Shown in pieces: positions 15,594 through 25,501 of a stretch of DNA of 64,000 nucleotides. This DNA comes from Methylobacterium tardum (lineage in GTDB: Bacteria; Pseudomonadota; Alphaproteobacteria; Rhizobiales; Beijerinckiaceae), in contig NZ_CP097484.1 in assembly GCF_023546765.1 (NCBI RefSeq), positions 6,196,001 through 6,260,000 of the forward strand, read 5' to 3'. Both the position numbers and the translations under genes were made by a program. Position 1 is the first letter of the stretch. The number at the start of each line of letters is the position of its first letter. The notes under the pieces were generated by a model. The model worked only from the letters and a program-made list of their open reading frames with translations. It was not told where the DNA came from and ran no database searches.

Positions 15594-16451
15594 TCATGGC
15601 GCGCGATCGTTGCCGTTCACGGCCCGGTGCGCCGGGTCGAAGCGCCGCCCGCTGAGCCGGGCCGCCACGCGCCGCCAGAGATCGTAGATCCCGCCGACGC
15701 CCTTCCGGCCCGACACCAGGGCGCGGAAGCGGGCCGGGTCGCGGCTGATCACGTCGGCGCTGAGCCGGTCGAGGGTCGCGGTCAGGTCGGCCTCCAGCCG
15801 GGCGAGCCGCTCCGCCCGGGGCAGGGCGGCGAGGTCGGATCCTCGGATCCCGGTCCCGAACGCCGCGAAGGCCTCGGCGCCGCGCTCGTCCCAGAAGGCG
15901 TATTCGAGCGCGAGCGGCACGAACAGGGCGTCGGGGGCGAACTCGGCCAGCCGTGCCACTCCAGGGCGCAGCGACAGTGGCCGGGCGCGGGCATCAGCGA
16001 AGCGGCCCTGCGCGGTGATCCACATCATGCCGTCCGGCCCTGCCAGGATCGCGCGGGCGGCGGCCAGGAACTGCGCGGCCCCGCGGGGTGTGCCGAGGTC
16101 AACCCCGAAGGCGCCGATCCGCTCGAAGATGCGGTAGCGGGCCAGCATCGCGGCGTCGAAGGGCGCCCGGCTCGCCCGCTCCGGGTAGAGCCGGCCGGCC
16201 AGCACGATGATCAGGGCGGCATCCCACCACGCGGGGTGGTTGCAGTAGACGACGATCGGGCCGCGATGGTCCCCGGCCGGCGGCGTGCTCCAGAGCGGCA
16301 GGCGCAAGGCGTCGAGATGGCGGTGCAGGTAGCGCTCGAACCACGCCACCATGAAGTTCCGGATCGGCAGCGAAACCCGCGGAAGCGGCACGCCGCGGGT
16401 TCCGCGCTCTCTCCCCCGAACGGTGGGAGGGGACGGCGGCGTGGGCCTCAC
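15594..16451 (-). CDS. PlsC-type acyltransferase, probable carotenoid glucoside acyltransferase
   Basis: A 285-residue lysophospholipid-acyltransferase-like protein. The catalytic NHxxxxD motif is NHPAWWD, followed by GRLYPE and the WITAQGRFAD segment in place of the usual EGTRS block. A basic N-terminus and an amphipathic segment suggest membrane association. The start overlaps the desaturase stop by four bases, so the genes are coupled. In the staphyloxanthin pathway CrtO esterifies the glucose of a C30 carotenoid; this gene is in the equivalent context, and acylated glucosyl diapocarotenoids are known from pink methylotrophs. The role is an inference from context. Confidence 0.75.
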   Translation of the reverse strand: MRPTPPSPPTVRGRERGTRGVPLPRVSLPIRNFMVAWFERYLHRHLDALRLPLWSTPPAGDHRGPIVVYCNHPAWWDAALIIVLAGRLYPERASRAPFDAAMLARYRIFERIGAFGVDLGTPRGAAQFLAAARAILAGPDGMMWITAQGRFADARARPLSLRPGVARLAEFAPDALFVPLALEYAFWDERGAEAFAAFGTGIRGSDLAALPRAERLARLEADLTATLDRLSADVISRDPARFRALVSGRKGVGGIYDLWRRVAARLSGRRFDPAHRAVNGNDRAP

Positions 16452-17976
16452 GCCGTTTCGCGCAAGGCGCCGCGCGCATCCTGGTCGTGCGCGTCGGCGG
16501 CGATCCAGCCCGACATCATCACCATCGGCATCCCGGGCCCCGGATGGGCGGCGCCGCCGGCGAGGTAGAGGCCGCGCACCTGCCGCGAGCGGTTGCCGGG
16601 CTTGAACGCCCCCATCACCCGCCCGTGGGAGGCGAGGCCGTAGATCGCACCGTTGAGGACTTTGTAGCGCTCGTGGATGTCCTGCGGCGTCAGGTGGCGC
16701 TCAACCACGATCCGCTCCTCGAGATCCGGCATGCCGGCGGTGCGCTTGAGCTTGTCGAGGATCGTCCGGCGGTAGTTCTGGAACAGCGGCCCGTCCGGGC
16801 GCCAGTCGTGGTGCGGCCGGAGATAGGGCGTGTGCACCAGGACGTAGAGCGCCTCGCCGCCCTCGGGCGCCACGCTCGGATCGGTGGAGGAGGGGGCCGC
16901 CAGATAGGCGGTGGGGTCCGGGGCCGGCTCGCCCTTGTTGTAGATGTAGTCGAACTCCTCCTCCGGATCGCGGGAGAAGACGAAGTCGTGGTGGTTCAGG
17001 TGCTCGTAGCGCTTGTTCAGGCCGAGATAGAGCACCACGCCCGAGCAGGCCGGCTCGGGGTTTTTCTTGGCGTAGGCCTTGGCCGCCTCGCCGCCGACGA
17101 GCTCCCGGTAGGTGCGCACCGAATCCATGTTGGAGATCACCGCGTCGAACGGCGTGACGCCCTCGGCGGTGCGCACCCCGCGGACCGCGCCGTTGGCGGT
17201 CTCGATCCCGGTCACCTCGGTGTCGGTCTTGCAGGTGGCGCCGAGTTCCTGGGCGAGCTTCGCCAAGCCCTCGGCGACGGCGCGGGTGCCGCCCATCGGG
17301 TACCAGACGCCGTCAGCCGTCTGCATGTGGGCGATCGCGCAGAGCACCGCCGGTGCCCCGTAGGGCGAGGAGCCGACATACTGCACGAAGTGGTCGAGCA
17401 TCTGCGCGAGGCGCGCATCCTTGACCTTGCCGCGGATCGCCGAGGCCACGGAGGCGTGCATCCGCAGGGACAGCACGTCGCGCAGCGTGCCGGGATTCAT
17501 GTTGGCGCGGATGTTGATCGTGTCGAACAGATCCTCCACCGGCTTCCAGAAGAAGAATCGTTCTGAAACCCCGTGCAGGTGCTCGGAGATGGAGATGAAT
17601 TTCTTGTAGCCCTCGCCGGTGCCGGGGGCGAAGCGCTCCATGTCGCCGGCCATCCGCTCGATATCCTGCATCAGGTCGATGTGGGTGCCGTCGCCGAAGA
17701 AGCAGCGCCATTGCGGGTCGAGGCGGCGCAGGTCCATGTAGTCGTGGACCGAGCGTCCGGCCTCCGCGAAGATCCGCTCCAGCACCCGGGGCACGGTCAG
17801 GATGGTCGGGCCCATGTCGAAGCGGAAGCCGCCCTCGTGCAGCACCGCCGCCTTGCCGCCGAGCCAGCCGTTCTTGTCGTAGACCGTCACGCGGTGGCCC
17901 CGCGCGGCGGCGACGCAGGCGGCCGCCGGCCGCCGAGCCCGCTGCCGATGACGGCGACCGTAGAATCCTGGCTCAT
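16448..17976 (-). CDS. CrtN/CrtP-type carotenoid oxidoreductase (frameshift near 17928)
   Basis: FAD-dependent desaturase or oxygenase of the phytoene/diapophytoene desaturase family, about 509 residues. The ATG at 17976 begins MSQDSTVAVIGSGLGG, the Rossmann dinucleotide motif. The frame is then lost, and one base (expected CTGGCGGCC, present CGGCGGCC) restores LAAACVAAARGHRVTVYDKN. The rest is intact: RFDMGPTILTVP, YPMGGTRAVAEGL and the C-terminal FAD motif LYLAGGAAHPGPGMPMVMMSG. Whether it desaturates (CrtN) or oxidises the terminal methyl (CrtP) cannot be told. A second family member lies at 22733-24385. The start is separated from the next gene upstream by about 100 bases. Confidence 0.82.
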
Positions 17977-18080
17977 CCTGCTGGGTCGCTCCCCGGGCCG
18001 AACTGGACATGGCCCGCAGGAGCGAAGCTAGACCTGGGGCCCGACGGGTCAACGCGCCACCCGGTCGCGGTGCCTGTCGC

Positions 18081-18923
18081 TCAGGCCTCGCCTGTGGACA
18101 GGCGGTTCAGGAAGTTGCCGATCTCCCGCCGCCGCAGATCCGCCTCGAGCACCTCCGGGCCGATGCCGTGGCGCCAGGCGAGGCGGCGCGCCGCCTCATG
18201 GTCGCTGCCCTGCAAGGCGGCGATCTCGTCGGCATAGGCCGCCACCGCCTGCGGAGACTCGGCAAGGCCCGCCTCCACGATGCCCGTGTCGCACAGCCGC
18301 AGCATCGCGGCGAGTTCGCCGAGGTCGAGTTCGGGATGGTACTGCGTGCCCCAGAACCAGCCGCTCCCCTGCCGGATCTCGATGGCCTGGATGCCGAGCA
18401 TGCGGTTGCCGGCGAGCACCCGGGCACCCGGCGGCGGCTCCAGGACCGCGTCCGAGTGGATCGCGGGCGCGTCCCAGGTCGCCGGCCGTCCGGCCAGGAG
18501 GGGATGGGTCCGGCCCTCTTCGGTCGGGGTGATCGCCCGGGCGAAGCCATATTCGGGTCCGCGCGGGTTCGCGGCGGCGTGGCCGCCCGCCACCGTGGCG
18601 GCGACCTGCACGCCCCAGCACGAGCCGAACACGGCGAGCCCGGCCTCGAAGGCGGCACGCATCAGCGCGAGTTGCCGGGTCACCGCAGGCGTGCCCTCGG
18701 AGACCTTGAGCGTCGATCCGGTGAAGATCAGCCCATCGAAATCCGACAGACCCGCCGGCACGGTGGCGTCGGCATCGGCGGGGTTGATGTGCCGGCAGGC
18801 GGATTCCGGCGCGAGATCCTGCACCACCGCGGCGTAGGATTCGGCCGAGGTTCGGCCCGTGGCCGCGACGTGGCGGTCGCGGGCGGCGCGGTCGTTGCCG
18901 TCGGCGATGAGCAGGCGGAGCAT
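18081..18923 (-). CDS. Class I glutamine amidotransferase-like protein
   Basis: A 280-residue GATase1 domain protein, GMP-synthase-like. The nucleophile elbow is FGSCWGVQV and the His-Glu pair is in TQYHPELD, so the Cys-His-Glu triad is complete. It starts MLRLLIADGNDRAAR, as in stand-alone GATases. A C-terminal extension of about 60 residues is helical. No synthase partner is adjacent. Substrates of stand-alone members vary (gamma-glutamyl compounds, for instance), so no substrate is assigned. Confidence 0.83.
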   Translation of the reverse strand: MLRLLIADGNDRAARDRHVAATGRTSAESYAAVVQDLAPESACRHINPADADATVPAGLSDFDGLIFTGSTLKVSEGTPAVTRQLALMRAAFEAGLAVFGSCWGVQVAATVAGGHAAANPRGPEYGFARAITPTEEGRTHPLLAGRPATWDAPAIHSDAVLEPPPGARVLAGNRMLGIQAIEIRQGSGWFWGTQYHPELDLGELAAMLRLCDTGIVEAGLAESPQAVAAYADEIAALQGSDHEAARRLAWRHGIGPEVLEADLRRREIGNFLNRLSTGEA

Positions 18924-19193
18924 GCGGGATTCCGGTGAGCGGGGCAGTGACGGATCAACGCCGCTATGGCGGTGCGCGGCCTGGTGCAGGAACGGCGCGG
19001 ATCGTCGCGGGAGCTCGGTGCCGCATGGTGAAGAACGGGATGGTGGATCCGCCCTGCGCCGATGCGCGATCCCCGTTCGGCCTCATAAGCCGCGAGGCCG
19101 ATCGTGCCCCTCAAATGGATGATGTGCGGCGGGCGGCCGTGGCGGTATCGATGCGCCGTCAAACTCCGAGACACGGTCGGCGCGGAGGACATG

Positions 19194-19496
19194 ATGCCAG
19201 ATCTCGCTGAGCTGGAGCATTATTGCGTGGAGGCCCGGGAGATCCTGGCCCGCGCTGAAGCGACCCTCGATCGTCTGGGACGGAATGGAGCCTGCGAGGG
19301 CCATCTCATGATGGCGAAGCAGGGGCTCACGGCGCTCCGGCATCTCAGCCGGATCATCGACCGTCATCGCACTCGTCTGACGTTCGAGGCGCTGCCCAAC
19401 GCGGTGAGCCCGCCGGCCCCCCAGAAGTGGACGTGGCGGCCTCTCCTGCGCCAGCGTCCGGCCGATGAGGGCTGGTTCGCGCGGACGAGGGCCTAG
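19194..19496 (+). CDS. Hypothetical helical protein
   Basis: A 100-residue protein of no recognised family. Residues about 3-35 and 40-65 are amphipathic helices (LAELEHYCVEAREILARAEATLDRL; MMAKQGLTALRHLSRIIDRHRTRL); the C-terminus is Pro/Trp/Arg-rich. The ATG at 19194 has GGAGG five bases upstream; an ATG at 19191 is too close to it. The 270 bases before it contain nothing supportable. Confidence 0.55.
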   Translation: MPDLAELEHYCVEAREILARAEATLDRLGRNGACEGHLMMAKQGLTALRHLSRIIDRHRTRLTFEALPNAVSPPAPQKWTWRPLLRQRPADEGWFARTRA

Positions 19497-19600
19497 CGCG
19501 GGAATGGCGCCGCCGGGTCTGGGCACTCCGCGATCGATCACCCTGCGGCACAAACCGTAAATTCTACGCGGAGAGGAGGCTCGGTCGGCGAGGCGACGGC

Positions 19601-20078
19601 ATGTTGAGAGCCCTGCTGATATGGCCGGTTCTGCTGGTTCTGGGGACGGCGATCCCTGCCTTCGCGAAGAGATCGCCCCGCCGGTCCATCAGGCCGCGGA
19701 GATCGAGACTCTCGTCAACAGGGCGGCTGAGGTGCTGGAAGAGCAGGGCGCCCGGGCGTTCGGCGCGTTCAGGCGGAAGGGCGGCGGCTGGCGCTACGGC
19801 GACGTCTATCTGTTCGTCTTCGATCTGCGCGGGATCGTCCTGTTCAACGCCGCCCGCCCGGACCGGGAAGGACGCGATCTGCTCTACGAGCGCGATGCCG
19901 ACGGGAAGCAGTTCCACCGGGACCTCGCCGAGGTCGTCAGAACATCTGGTTCCGGCTGGGTCGATTACATGTTCCCGAAGCCCGGCCGGCCGCACCGAGC
20001 GTGAAATGGAGCTACGTCTGCGCGACGCATGTCGATGGGGTGGAGGCGCTCATCGGAGCCGGCGTCTATGTCGATTAG
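19601..20078 (+). pseudogene. Single Cache-domain periplasmic protein, broken by two frameshifts
   Basis: The intended product is a secreted Cache-2-type sensor domain of about 158 residues. The signal peptide (MLRALLIWPVLLVLGTAIPAFA) is in one frame. The Cache body (AAEIETLVNRAAEVLEEQG; WRYGDVYLFVFDLRGIVLFNAARP; GWVDYMFPKPG) is in a second frame from about 19665. The final strands (KWSYVCATHVDGVEALIGAGVYVD) are in a third from about 20000 to the TAG at 20078. Two one-base deletions account for both shifts. Stand-alone Cache proteins bind small ligands in the periplasm and may feed chemoreceptors or kinases. Assembly error is more likely than true decay, since every segment is well preserved. 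Confidence 0.7.
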
Positions 20079-20102
20079 CGCCGGCTCGGACCGGTCACGG
20101 CC

Positions 20103-21311
20103 CTACGCCGTCCGACGCGATGCCAGCGCGAGCGCGAGGCCGAGCCCGCACAGTGTCAGCGCACCCAGCACGGCGAGCGCCGGGGCCGCGGCGGCGAACC
20201 CCTCGCCCAGCGCGCTCTGATAGGCCTCGATCGCCCAGGCGTTGGGCGTCAGCCAGCCCGCCTGCTGCAGCCAGGGCGGCATCAGGAACCGGGGCACCAT
20301 CGAGCCGCCGACCGCGGAGAGCAGCAACACCCCGAAGGTCGAGGCGAGGTGCGCCTGCTGCCGCGAGGCCGCGAGCGCACAGGCCGCGAGCGCAAGGCCG
20401 GCCGCCATGGCGGAGACGAGCAGGCAGGCGGTCAGGAAGGCCGGCCAGTGGGGTCCGATCTCGACGCCGTAGAGCAGAGCGGCGGCCAGGAAGATCAGGC
20501 CGGCCTGGACGAGACCTTGGAGCGTCAGGAAGCCGAACTTCCCGAGCACCACCACCGGCAGGCCGCCGGGGCCGGCCATCAGCCGCTCGGTGAGCCCGGT
20601 CTCGCGCTCCTCGACCAGCGACATCGCGCCCTGCATGGCGGCAAAGAGCAGGAACACCGCGGTGATCGCGCCCGCGTAATAGCTGATGCGGGCATTGGCG
20701 GTGCCGGCGGCCGTGCTGCGCCGCTCGACCAGGGATGCGAAGCTGAACGGCTCCTTCCTGGCGCGCTGCTCGGCGAAGGCGTCCTCCAAGAAGCGGCGCT
20801 CGTCGGGACCGATCTTGCCGGTGCGCTCCACGTCGGCGACGATCCGGGACAGCACCACGTCGGGCAGGGCCTCGTTCAGCACCCGCTGCAGCTGGCCGAG
20901 GGCGATCGGGGTCGCGAGCGCCTTGGCGGGGTTCTCGACGAGCACGACCGGCTGGTCGGCCGGCCCGGGCGCGTCGCCCGCCGGGGTGGCGATCAGGTCG
21001 CCGCGAAGGGCCAGCGCCACGTCGACCTCGCCCGAGCGGACGACCTGGGCCACGGCGTCGAGGTCCGTCGCCGGCAGGCGGGTCACCCGCAGAGAGGGGT
21101 CGGCGGCCAGCGCGTCCACCAAGCGCTGTGTCGCCGCCGTGTGGGCGAAGTCGGCCATCCCGAGATGGATGCGGATCCGGTCGCCTGTCGCCCCGGAGAA
21201 GATCGCCGCGAAAATCGAGAAGATCACGGTCGGCAACACGAAGGCCATGACCAAGGCCGCGCGGTCGCGCAGGAGGCTGAGTGCCATCACGCGGAACGCC
21301 GCGCCGATCAC
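20103..21311 (-). CDS. ABC-2 type transporter permease
   Basis: A 402-residue permease with a long N-terminal extracytoplasmic domain. Helix 1 is at about 18-38 ([22 protein letters not shown]). A soluble region of about 170 residues follows. Then come five helices at about 215-400, including the ABC-2 core [24 protein letters not shown]. This is the YhhJ/YbhS-type architecture used to export lipids, drugs or polymers. Its start overlaps the ATPase stop by four bases. Proximity to carotenoid genes hints at envelope lipid or pigment export, but that is only positional. Confidence 0.9.
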   Translation of the reverse strand: MIGAAFRVMALSLLRDRAALVMAFVLPTVIFSIFAAIFSGATGDRIRIHLGMADFAHTAATQRLVDALAADPSLRVTRLPATDLDAVAQVVRSGEVDVALALRGDLIATPAGDAPGPADQPVVLVENPAKALATPIALGQLQRVLNEALPDVVLSRIVADVERTGKIGPDERRFLEDAFAEQRARKEPFSFASLVERRSTAAGTANARISYYAGAITAVFLLFAAMQGAMSLVEERETGLTERLMAGPGGLPVVVLGKFGFLTLQGLVQAGLIFLAAALLYGVEIGPHWPAFLTACLLVSAMAAGLALAACALAASRQQAHLASTFGVLLLSAVGGSMVPRFLMPPWLQQAGWLTPNAWAIEAYQSALGEGFAAAAPALAVLGALTLCGLGLALALASRRTA

Positions 21312-22297
21312 CCGGCCGCTCCCGCCCGCAGGGGTGTCGATGCCCGTGCCCCATCGTGGTCGGCGATGCCGCGGGGCCGAAGCGCGTCGAGATAGAGCGC
21401 CTCCAGCCGCGGCGCGCGGACCCGCACTTCGGCCACCGGCACGCCCTGGGCCCGCAAGCGCCCGAGCAGGGCCGCGCCGTCGAGTCCGCCGCGCTCCACC
21501 GAGCGCCAGAGCACGCCGCCGGGCTCGGTGGGGGCGAAGCCGGCACGGCGCAGCACCGCCTCGGCCGAATCATCCGCTGGGACCGTCAGGCCCAATTCCC
21601 GTTCCGGCGCGCCCGTGCGCAGCTGCGCCAGCAGATCGGCGAGCCGCCCGGCCCGCACGATCCGTCCCTGCGCCAGGAAGGCGACCTGCGAGGCGAGGCG
21701 CTCCGCTTCTCCGAAATCATGGGTCGCGATCAGGATCGCGGTGCCGGCCGCCTTGAGTCGATCGAGCACCGCGTGGATCGCGGCCCGCGCGGCGAGGTCG
21801 ACGCCGCTCGTCGGCTCGCCGAGGAGGACCAGCCGGGGCCGGTTCATCAGGCTCGCCGCGATGTTGACCCGCCGCCGGTAGCCGCCGGACAGGATGCCGA
21901 CCGGCCGACGCGCGACATCGGCGAGATCGGCCATGTCCAGGGCCGCCTCGACGGCGGCCTTCCGGTCGCGCCGGTGCACGCCCGCGAGCTGGCCGAAGAT
22001 TCCGAGATTCTCCGACACGGTCAGCTTCGGGTAGAGGGCGATCTCCTGCGGCACCCAGCCGATGGCGCGACGGGCATCGCCCTCTCGGAACGGGTCCGCG
22101 CCCGCCACGCGGACGGAGCCCGCATCGGGCCTCAGGCGGCCCGCCACGAGGCGCATCAACGACGACTTGCCGGCCCCGTTCGGCCCGAGCAAGGCCAGGG
22201 TCTCGCCGGTTTCAAGGTCGAGGTCGACCCGCTCCAGCACCCGGCGTCCGCGCAGGTCGAGGCCGACGCCCTCGATCCGGACGAGGGGCTCGCCCAT
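21308..22297 (-). CDS. ABC transporter ATP-binding protein (altered Walker B)
   Basis: A 329-residue ATPase: Walker [12 protein letters not shown] (about 37-46), signature LSGGYRRRV (about 136-144), then [12 protein letters not shown] (about 157-167) and the switch His in ATHDF. The Walker B aspartate position (normally LLDEPT) is Gly160 here, while the catalytic Glu161 is kept. About 95 C-terminal residues after the ATPase domain are an accessory domain. It pairs with the downstream permease, with a four-base overlap. The substrate is unknown. Confidence 0.9.
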   Translation of the reverse strand: MGEPLVRIEGVGLDLRGRRVLERVDLDLETGETLALLGPNGAGKSSLMRLVAGRLRPDAGSVRVAGADPFREGDARRAIGWVPQEIALYPKLTVSENLGIFGQLAGVHRRDRKAAVEAALDMADLADVARRPVGILSGGYRRRVNIAASLMNRPRLVLLGEPTSGVDLAARAAIHAVLDRLKAAGTAILIATHDFGEAERLASQVAFLAQGRIVRAGRLADLLAQLRTGAPERELGLTVPADDSAEAVLRRAGFAPTEPGGVLWRSVERGGLDGAALLGRLRAQGVPVAEVRVRAPRLEALYLDALRPRGIADHDGARASTPLRAGAAG

Positions 22298-22301
22298 CGT
22301 G

Positions 22302-22736
22302 TCACCGCCGCGGCAGGGCGCGGGCGAGACGCACCCGCAGGGCCGTGCCCGGCTCGCGCAACGCGAAGGCGGCCTCGGCGAAGTCCGGCCGCGCCCGGCG
22401 GCTCACCGCACCGGAGAAGCCGTAGGGTTCCAGCGGCAATCCGAGCCCCGTACGGTCGAGCCGCCCGTCGCCGTTGGAATCCTGGTACGCGGCGACCGCG
22501 TATGTGCCCGGCGCGACGCCCTGGAAGGTGAACAGCGCGCGGGCTGCCGAGGCCGGCGCGTCGTCACCGCGGGCGCAGGATGCCTCCGAAAGGCCGCCCT
22601 GGCACAGGGCGACCCGCACCCTGCCGGCGCCCGGCTCGATCCCGTCCACCTCGACCTGGACGGTCGCGGCCGAAGCGGGCAGCGCCACGGCGCAGAGAGC
22701 CGCGATCAGGACGATCCGGGCGCCCAGCGCGCTCAC
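22302..22736 (-). CDS. DUF2141 secreted protein
   Basis: A 144-residue protein with a signal peptide ([15 protein letters not shown]) and one DUF2141 beta-sandwich domain ([52 protein letters not shown]). DUF2141 genes are often beside carotenoid desaturase genes; the function is unknown. The GTG at 22736 overlaps the stop of the upstream desaturase gene (GTGA), so the two are translationally coupled. Four bases separate its stop from the ABC ATPase start downstream, so desaturase, DUF2141 and the ABC genes probably form one operon. Confidence 0.85.
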   Translation of the reverse strand: MSALGARIVLIAALCAVALPASAATVQVEVDGIEPGAGRVRVALCQGGLSEASCARGDDAPASAARALFTFQGVAPGTYAVAAYQDSNGDGRLDRTGLGLPLEPYGFSGAVSRRARPDFAEAAFALREPGTALRVRLARALPRR

Positions 22737-24385
22737 GAGGCCTCGCCGGAGGTCGCCAGCGGTGCGGTCTCGGGGATGCCTGCCGTGGCGGCGGCGCGGG
22801 CGCCGGCCAGTTCCTCGATCAGCAGCCGCGCCGAGATCCGGGCGCCCTCGTAGATCACCGGCAGGCCGGAGCCCGGATGGGTGCCGCCGCCGACGATGTA
22901 GAGGCCCGGCCCGAAGCGGTTGTGCGGCCGAAAATACAGCATCTGCATCAGGTCGTGGGCGAGGTTGAAGGTGGCGCCCTCGTGGACGGCGAAATCCTCC
23001 TCCCACTGGGTCGGATCGATGATCCGCTCGTAGCGGATCCGGGACTCGATATCGCCGAGCCCCAGGAGCTTCAGCCGCTCCAGGATCAGGGCGCGGTAGG
23101 TTTCCCGTATCGCCGTCCAGTCGATCCCGGCCTTCAGGTTCGGCACCGGTACCAGCACATAGAGGGCCGTGTGGCCGGCGGGCGCCATGCCGCCATCCGT
23201 GTAGCCCGCGTGCTGCACGTACAGGGACGGCTGCATCGGCAGCGTGCCCTCGGTAATCTCGCGGATATTCTTCTCGTAGCCTTCGGCGAGGAGGATCGTG
23301 TGATGCCCGAGCGTGTCGGGCATTTTCCCCTCGATGCCGAGATAGAGCATGAAGGTCGAGCAGGAGAGGCGGGCCTTCTGGATCTTGGCGTCGCGCCAGC
23401 GCGGGCGGTGTCGCTCCGGCACCAGGGCGCGCATCACCTTGGCGAAGTCGCCGTTGATCAGCACCGCGTCGGCGTTGAAGGTCTCGCCGTCCGCCACCAG
23501 CCCGCTGGCGCGCTTGCCGTCGAACAGCACCCGCTCGACGTTGGTGTTGAGCCGCAGGTCGACGCCGATCCGCGTGGCCAGGCCCGCCATCGCCTCGGAA
23601 ACCGCGCCGCAGCCGCCCACCGGGTGGTAGACCCCGTGCTCGTATTCGAGGAACGACAGGATCGTGAACAGGCTCGGGCACCGGAACGGCGACATGCCGA
23701 GGTATTTGGTCTGGAACGAGAAGGCGAGGCGCACCCGCGGGTCGGCGAAGTGGCGCTTGAGGTCGCGGTCGACGCTCCGGCCCGGATGCAGGTAGGGCAG
23801 GGCCGCCAGCATCGCCGGGCTCACCATGCTGCGCAGGGTGTGGAAGGCCTGCTCGAGCACCGGCTTGAAGTAGCGCAGCTTGGTGCGGTTCTCTTCGAAG
23901 AAGGCCTTGACGTTCTTGGCGTCGTCCGGCGCGAGGCCCGCGATCTCGTGCTCCAGCCGCTCGACGTCGCCGGTGGCGCGAATCGTGCCGGAGATCCCGT
24001 CCGGGCCCTCGAAGACGAGGTGATATTGCGGATCGAGCCGTTCGAGCTTGACGTGGTCCTCAAGCCGCTCGCCGCAGCTCGCGAAGATGTCGGCGAGGAT
24101 CTGGGGATAGAGGAAGAAGGTCGGGCCGATGTCGAACCGGTAGCCGCCCGGCGCCTCCACGGTCTTGGTGCGGCCGCCGACCTGCGCGTCCTTCTCGAAC
24201 ACGGTGACGTGGATTCCGGCGCGGGCCAGGAGCAGGGCTGCGGCCAGTCCGCCCGGACCGGCTCCGACTACAGCCACCCGGCGTCCGGTCAACGCCCGCA
24301 ACCCATCCCCAGACTGAAGCAACGCTGACGACTCCCCACCGAATCCCCGCACCCCTGCGGCCAAGCTAGCCTTGCATCCTCGCAC
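22733..24385 (-). CDS. CrtN/CrtI-type carotenoid desaturase or oxidase
   Basis: A 550-residue FAD oxidoreductase of the phytoene/diapophytoene desaturase family, intact in one frame. The dinucleotide motif is [21 protein letters not shown] at about 36-56, then [23 protein letters not shown], a mid-domain [13 protein letters not shown], and the C-terminal [22 protein letters not shown]. About 35 residues before the Rossmann fold are not conserved, so the true start may be an internal codon nearer 24290. It heads a tight operon with DUF2141 and an ABC-2 transporter. Together with the homologue at 16448-17976 it gives the two CrtN/CrtP-like activities expected for a C30 pathway; which does which is open. 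Confidence 0.85.
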   Translation of the reverse strand: MRGCKASLAAGVRGFGGESSALLQSGDGLRALTGRRVAVVGAGPGGLAAALLLARAGIHVTVFEKDAQVGGRTKTVEAPGGYRFDIGPTFFLYPQILADIFASCGERLEDHVKLERLDPQYHLVFEGPDGISGTIRATGDVERLEHEIAGLAPDDAKNVKAFFEENRTKLRYFKPVLEQAFHTLRSMVSPAMLAALPYLHPGRSVDRDLKRHFADPRVRLAFSFQTKYLGMSPFRCPSLFTILSFLEYEHGVYHPVGGCGAVSEAMAGLATRIGVDLRLNTNVERVLFDGKRASGLVADGETFNADAVLINGDFAKVMRALVPERHRPRWRDAKIQKARLSCSTFMLYLGIEGKMPDTLGHHTILLAEGYEKNIREITEGTLPMQPSLYVQHAGYTDGGMAPAGHTALYVLVPVPNLKAGIDWTAIRETYRALILERLKLLGLGDIESRIRYERIIDPTQWEEDFAVHEGATFNLAHDLMQMLYFRPHNRFGPGLYIVGGGTHPGSGLPVIYEGARISARLLIEELAGARAAATAGIPETAPLATSGEAS

Positions 24386-24544
24386 GGCAATTGCAGCCGT
24401 TTGTCGCGCGCAGATTCACGGGAGCGGGCGTACCGTGCGGTCGTGAATGGGAGATCTGTGCCAGCGTGCCCGAAGTACCCCTTTTGCTCGACCGTCTCGG
24501 CGCGAGCATTTGGAGCGCGCCGGCCGAGGAGCCGGATCCGCCCC

Positions 24545-25255
24545 CTACGCGGGCAGGACGACGACCTTCGTCTTGACCGGCGTGCGGGCGTAGAGATGGA
24601 TCATGTCCTGGCTGAGTAGGCCGACACAGCCGCTGGTGATGCCCGAGCCGATCGATTCGGCGTCGCTGCTCGCGTAGATCGTATAGAGCGTGTAGGCGCC
24701 GTTCTGGTAAAGGTGGAGGGTCCGGGCGCCGAGCGGGTTGTCGAGGCCCCCCGGCATGCCGCGGGCGTATTTCGCCGCCTCCGGCTGGCGCCGGATCATC
24801 TCCGCGGGCGGCGTCCAGGTCGCCCACTCGGACTTGCGGCCGACATAGGCGTCGCCGCTCCACAGGAACCCCTGGCGGCCGACATTGGCGCCGTAGCGGG
24901 TGGCGGCCCCGTCGCCCTCAACCCGGTAGACGTAGTAATTGGCCGGATCGACGATGATCGTGCCGGGCGCTTCCTTGGTCTGGTAGCTGACGGTGCGGCG
25001 ATAGTATTTCGGATCGACTTTGCTGATATCGACCGCCGGGATCGGGAACTTCTCGCCCGGCATCGGTCCGTAGGTGTTGCGCGCCTCGGCGAGGAACAGG
25101 CTGTCGGAGGTCCCGCAGCCGCCGAGCCCGAGCGCGCCGATGCCGAGCGCTGAGCCGACCAGGAACGATCGGCGGCTGAGTTGCTCGGCGCCGCGCGGGA
25201 ACCGCGCGTCCTCGTCCGCTGGGCCGGCACCGGCATTCGCAACGTTCAACAGCAT
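24545..25255 (-). CDS. Tat-exported YkuD-domain protein with altered active site
   Basis: A 236-residue L,D-transpeptidase homologue. A twin-arginine signal (LSRRSFLVGSALGIGALGLGGC, about 27-47) ends in a lipobox-like Cys, so it may be a Tat lipoprotein. The YkuD domain runs from about residue 98 and keeps C210 in TSGC. However, Tyr194 replaces the His that the paralogue at 5235 has in RIHGT, and Gly212 replaces the Arg of the SGCxR motif. Either the chemistry is altered or this is a binding protein. The start at 25255 places the RR motif correctly; longer frames add no homology. It is divergent from the HExxH protein gene. Confidence 0.82.
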   Translation of the reverse strand: MLLNVANAGAGPADEDARFPRGAEQLSRRSFLVGSALGIGALGLGGCGTSDSLFLAEARNTYGPMPGEKFPIPAVDISKVDPKYYRRTVSYQTKEAPGTIIVDPANYYVYRVEGDGAATRYGANVGRQGFLWSGDAYVGRKSEWATWTPPAEMIRRQPEAAKYARGMPGGLDNPLGARTLHLYQNGAYTLYTIYASSDAESIGSGITSGCVGLLSQDMIHLYARTPVKTKVVVLPA

Positions 25256-25501
25256 GGTTCCGGACTTCCCATGTCCTGCGGCCCGAGGGTTCGTGCGCGC
25301 ACGCATCCACCCGTCGGCCCTGAGGCGCAGCGTGAACGTGCCGGAACCCTGCGGACCGGCAAGCTCGGCCATTTCAGAATTGAGAGCGGGCCGAATGCGT
25401 CGAGAGTGTGACCAATACCGATCGACGGTCTCGGGAACGGTGCCGGAACCGTTCTTTAACCACGCCGGCCACAGGATCCGCATCTCCAAGGATGCGGGCC
25501 G

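Noticed and set aside
14502..16568. A 688-codon plus-strand frame over the glycosyltransferase and acyltransferase
   Set aside because: It is antisense to two family-recognised genes and has no recognisable motif.
22580..24328. A 582-codon plus-strand frame over the CrtN-like gene
   Set aside because: It is a shadow of an intact FAD oxidoreductase with clear dinucleotide motifs.
25435..25454. GGAAC followed by CGTT upstream of the HExxH gene
   Set aside because: The spacing is 11 bases, too short for an EcfG promoter.
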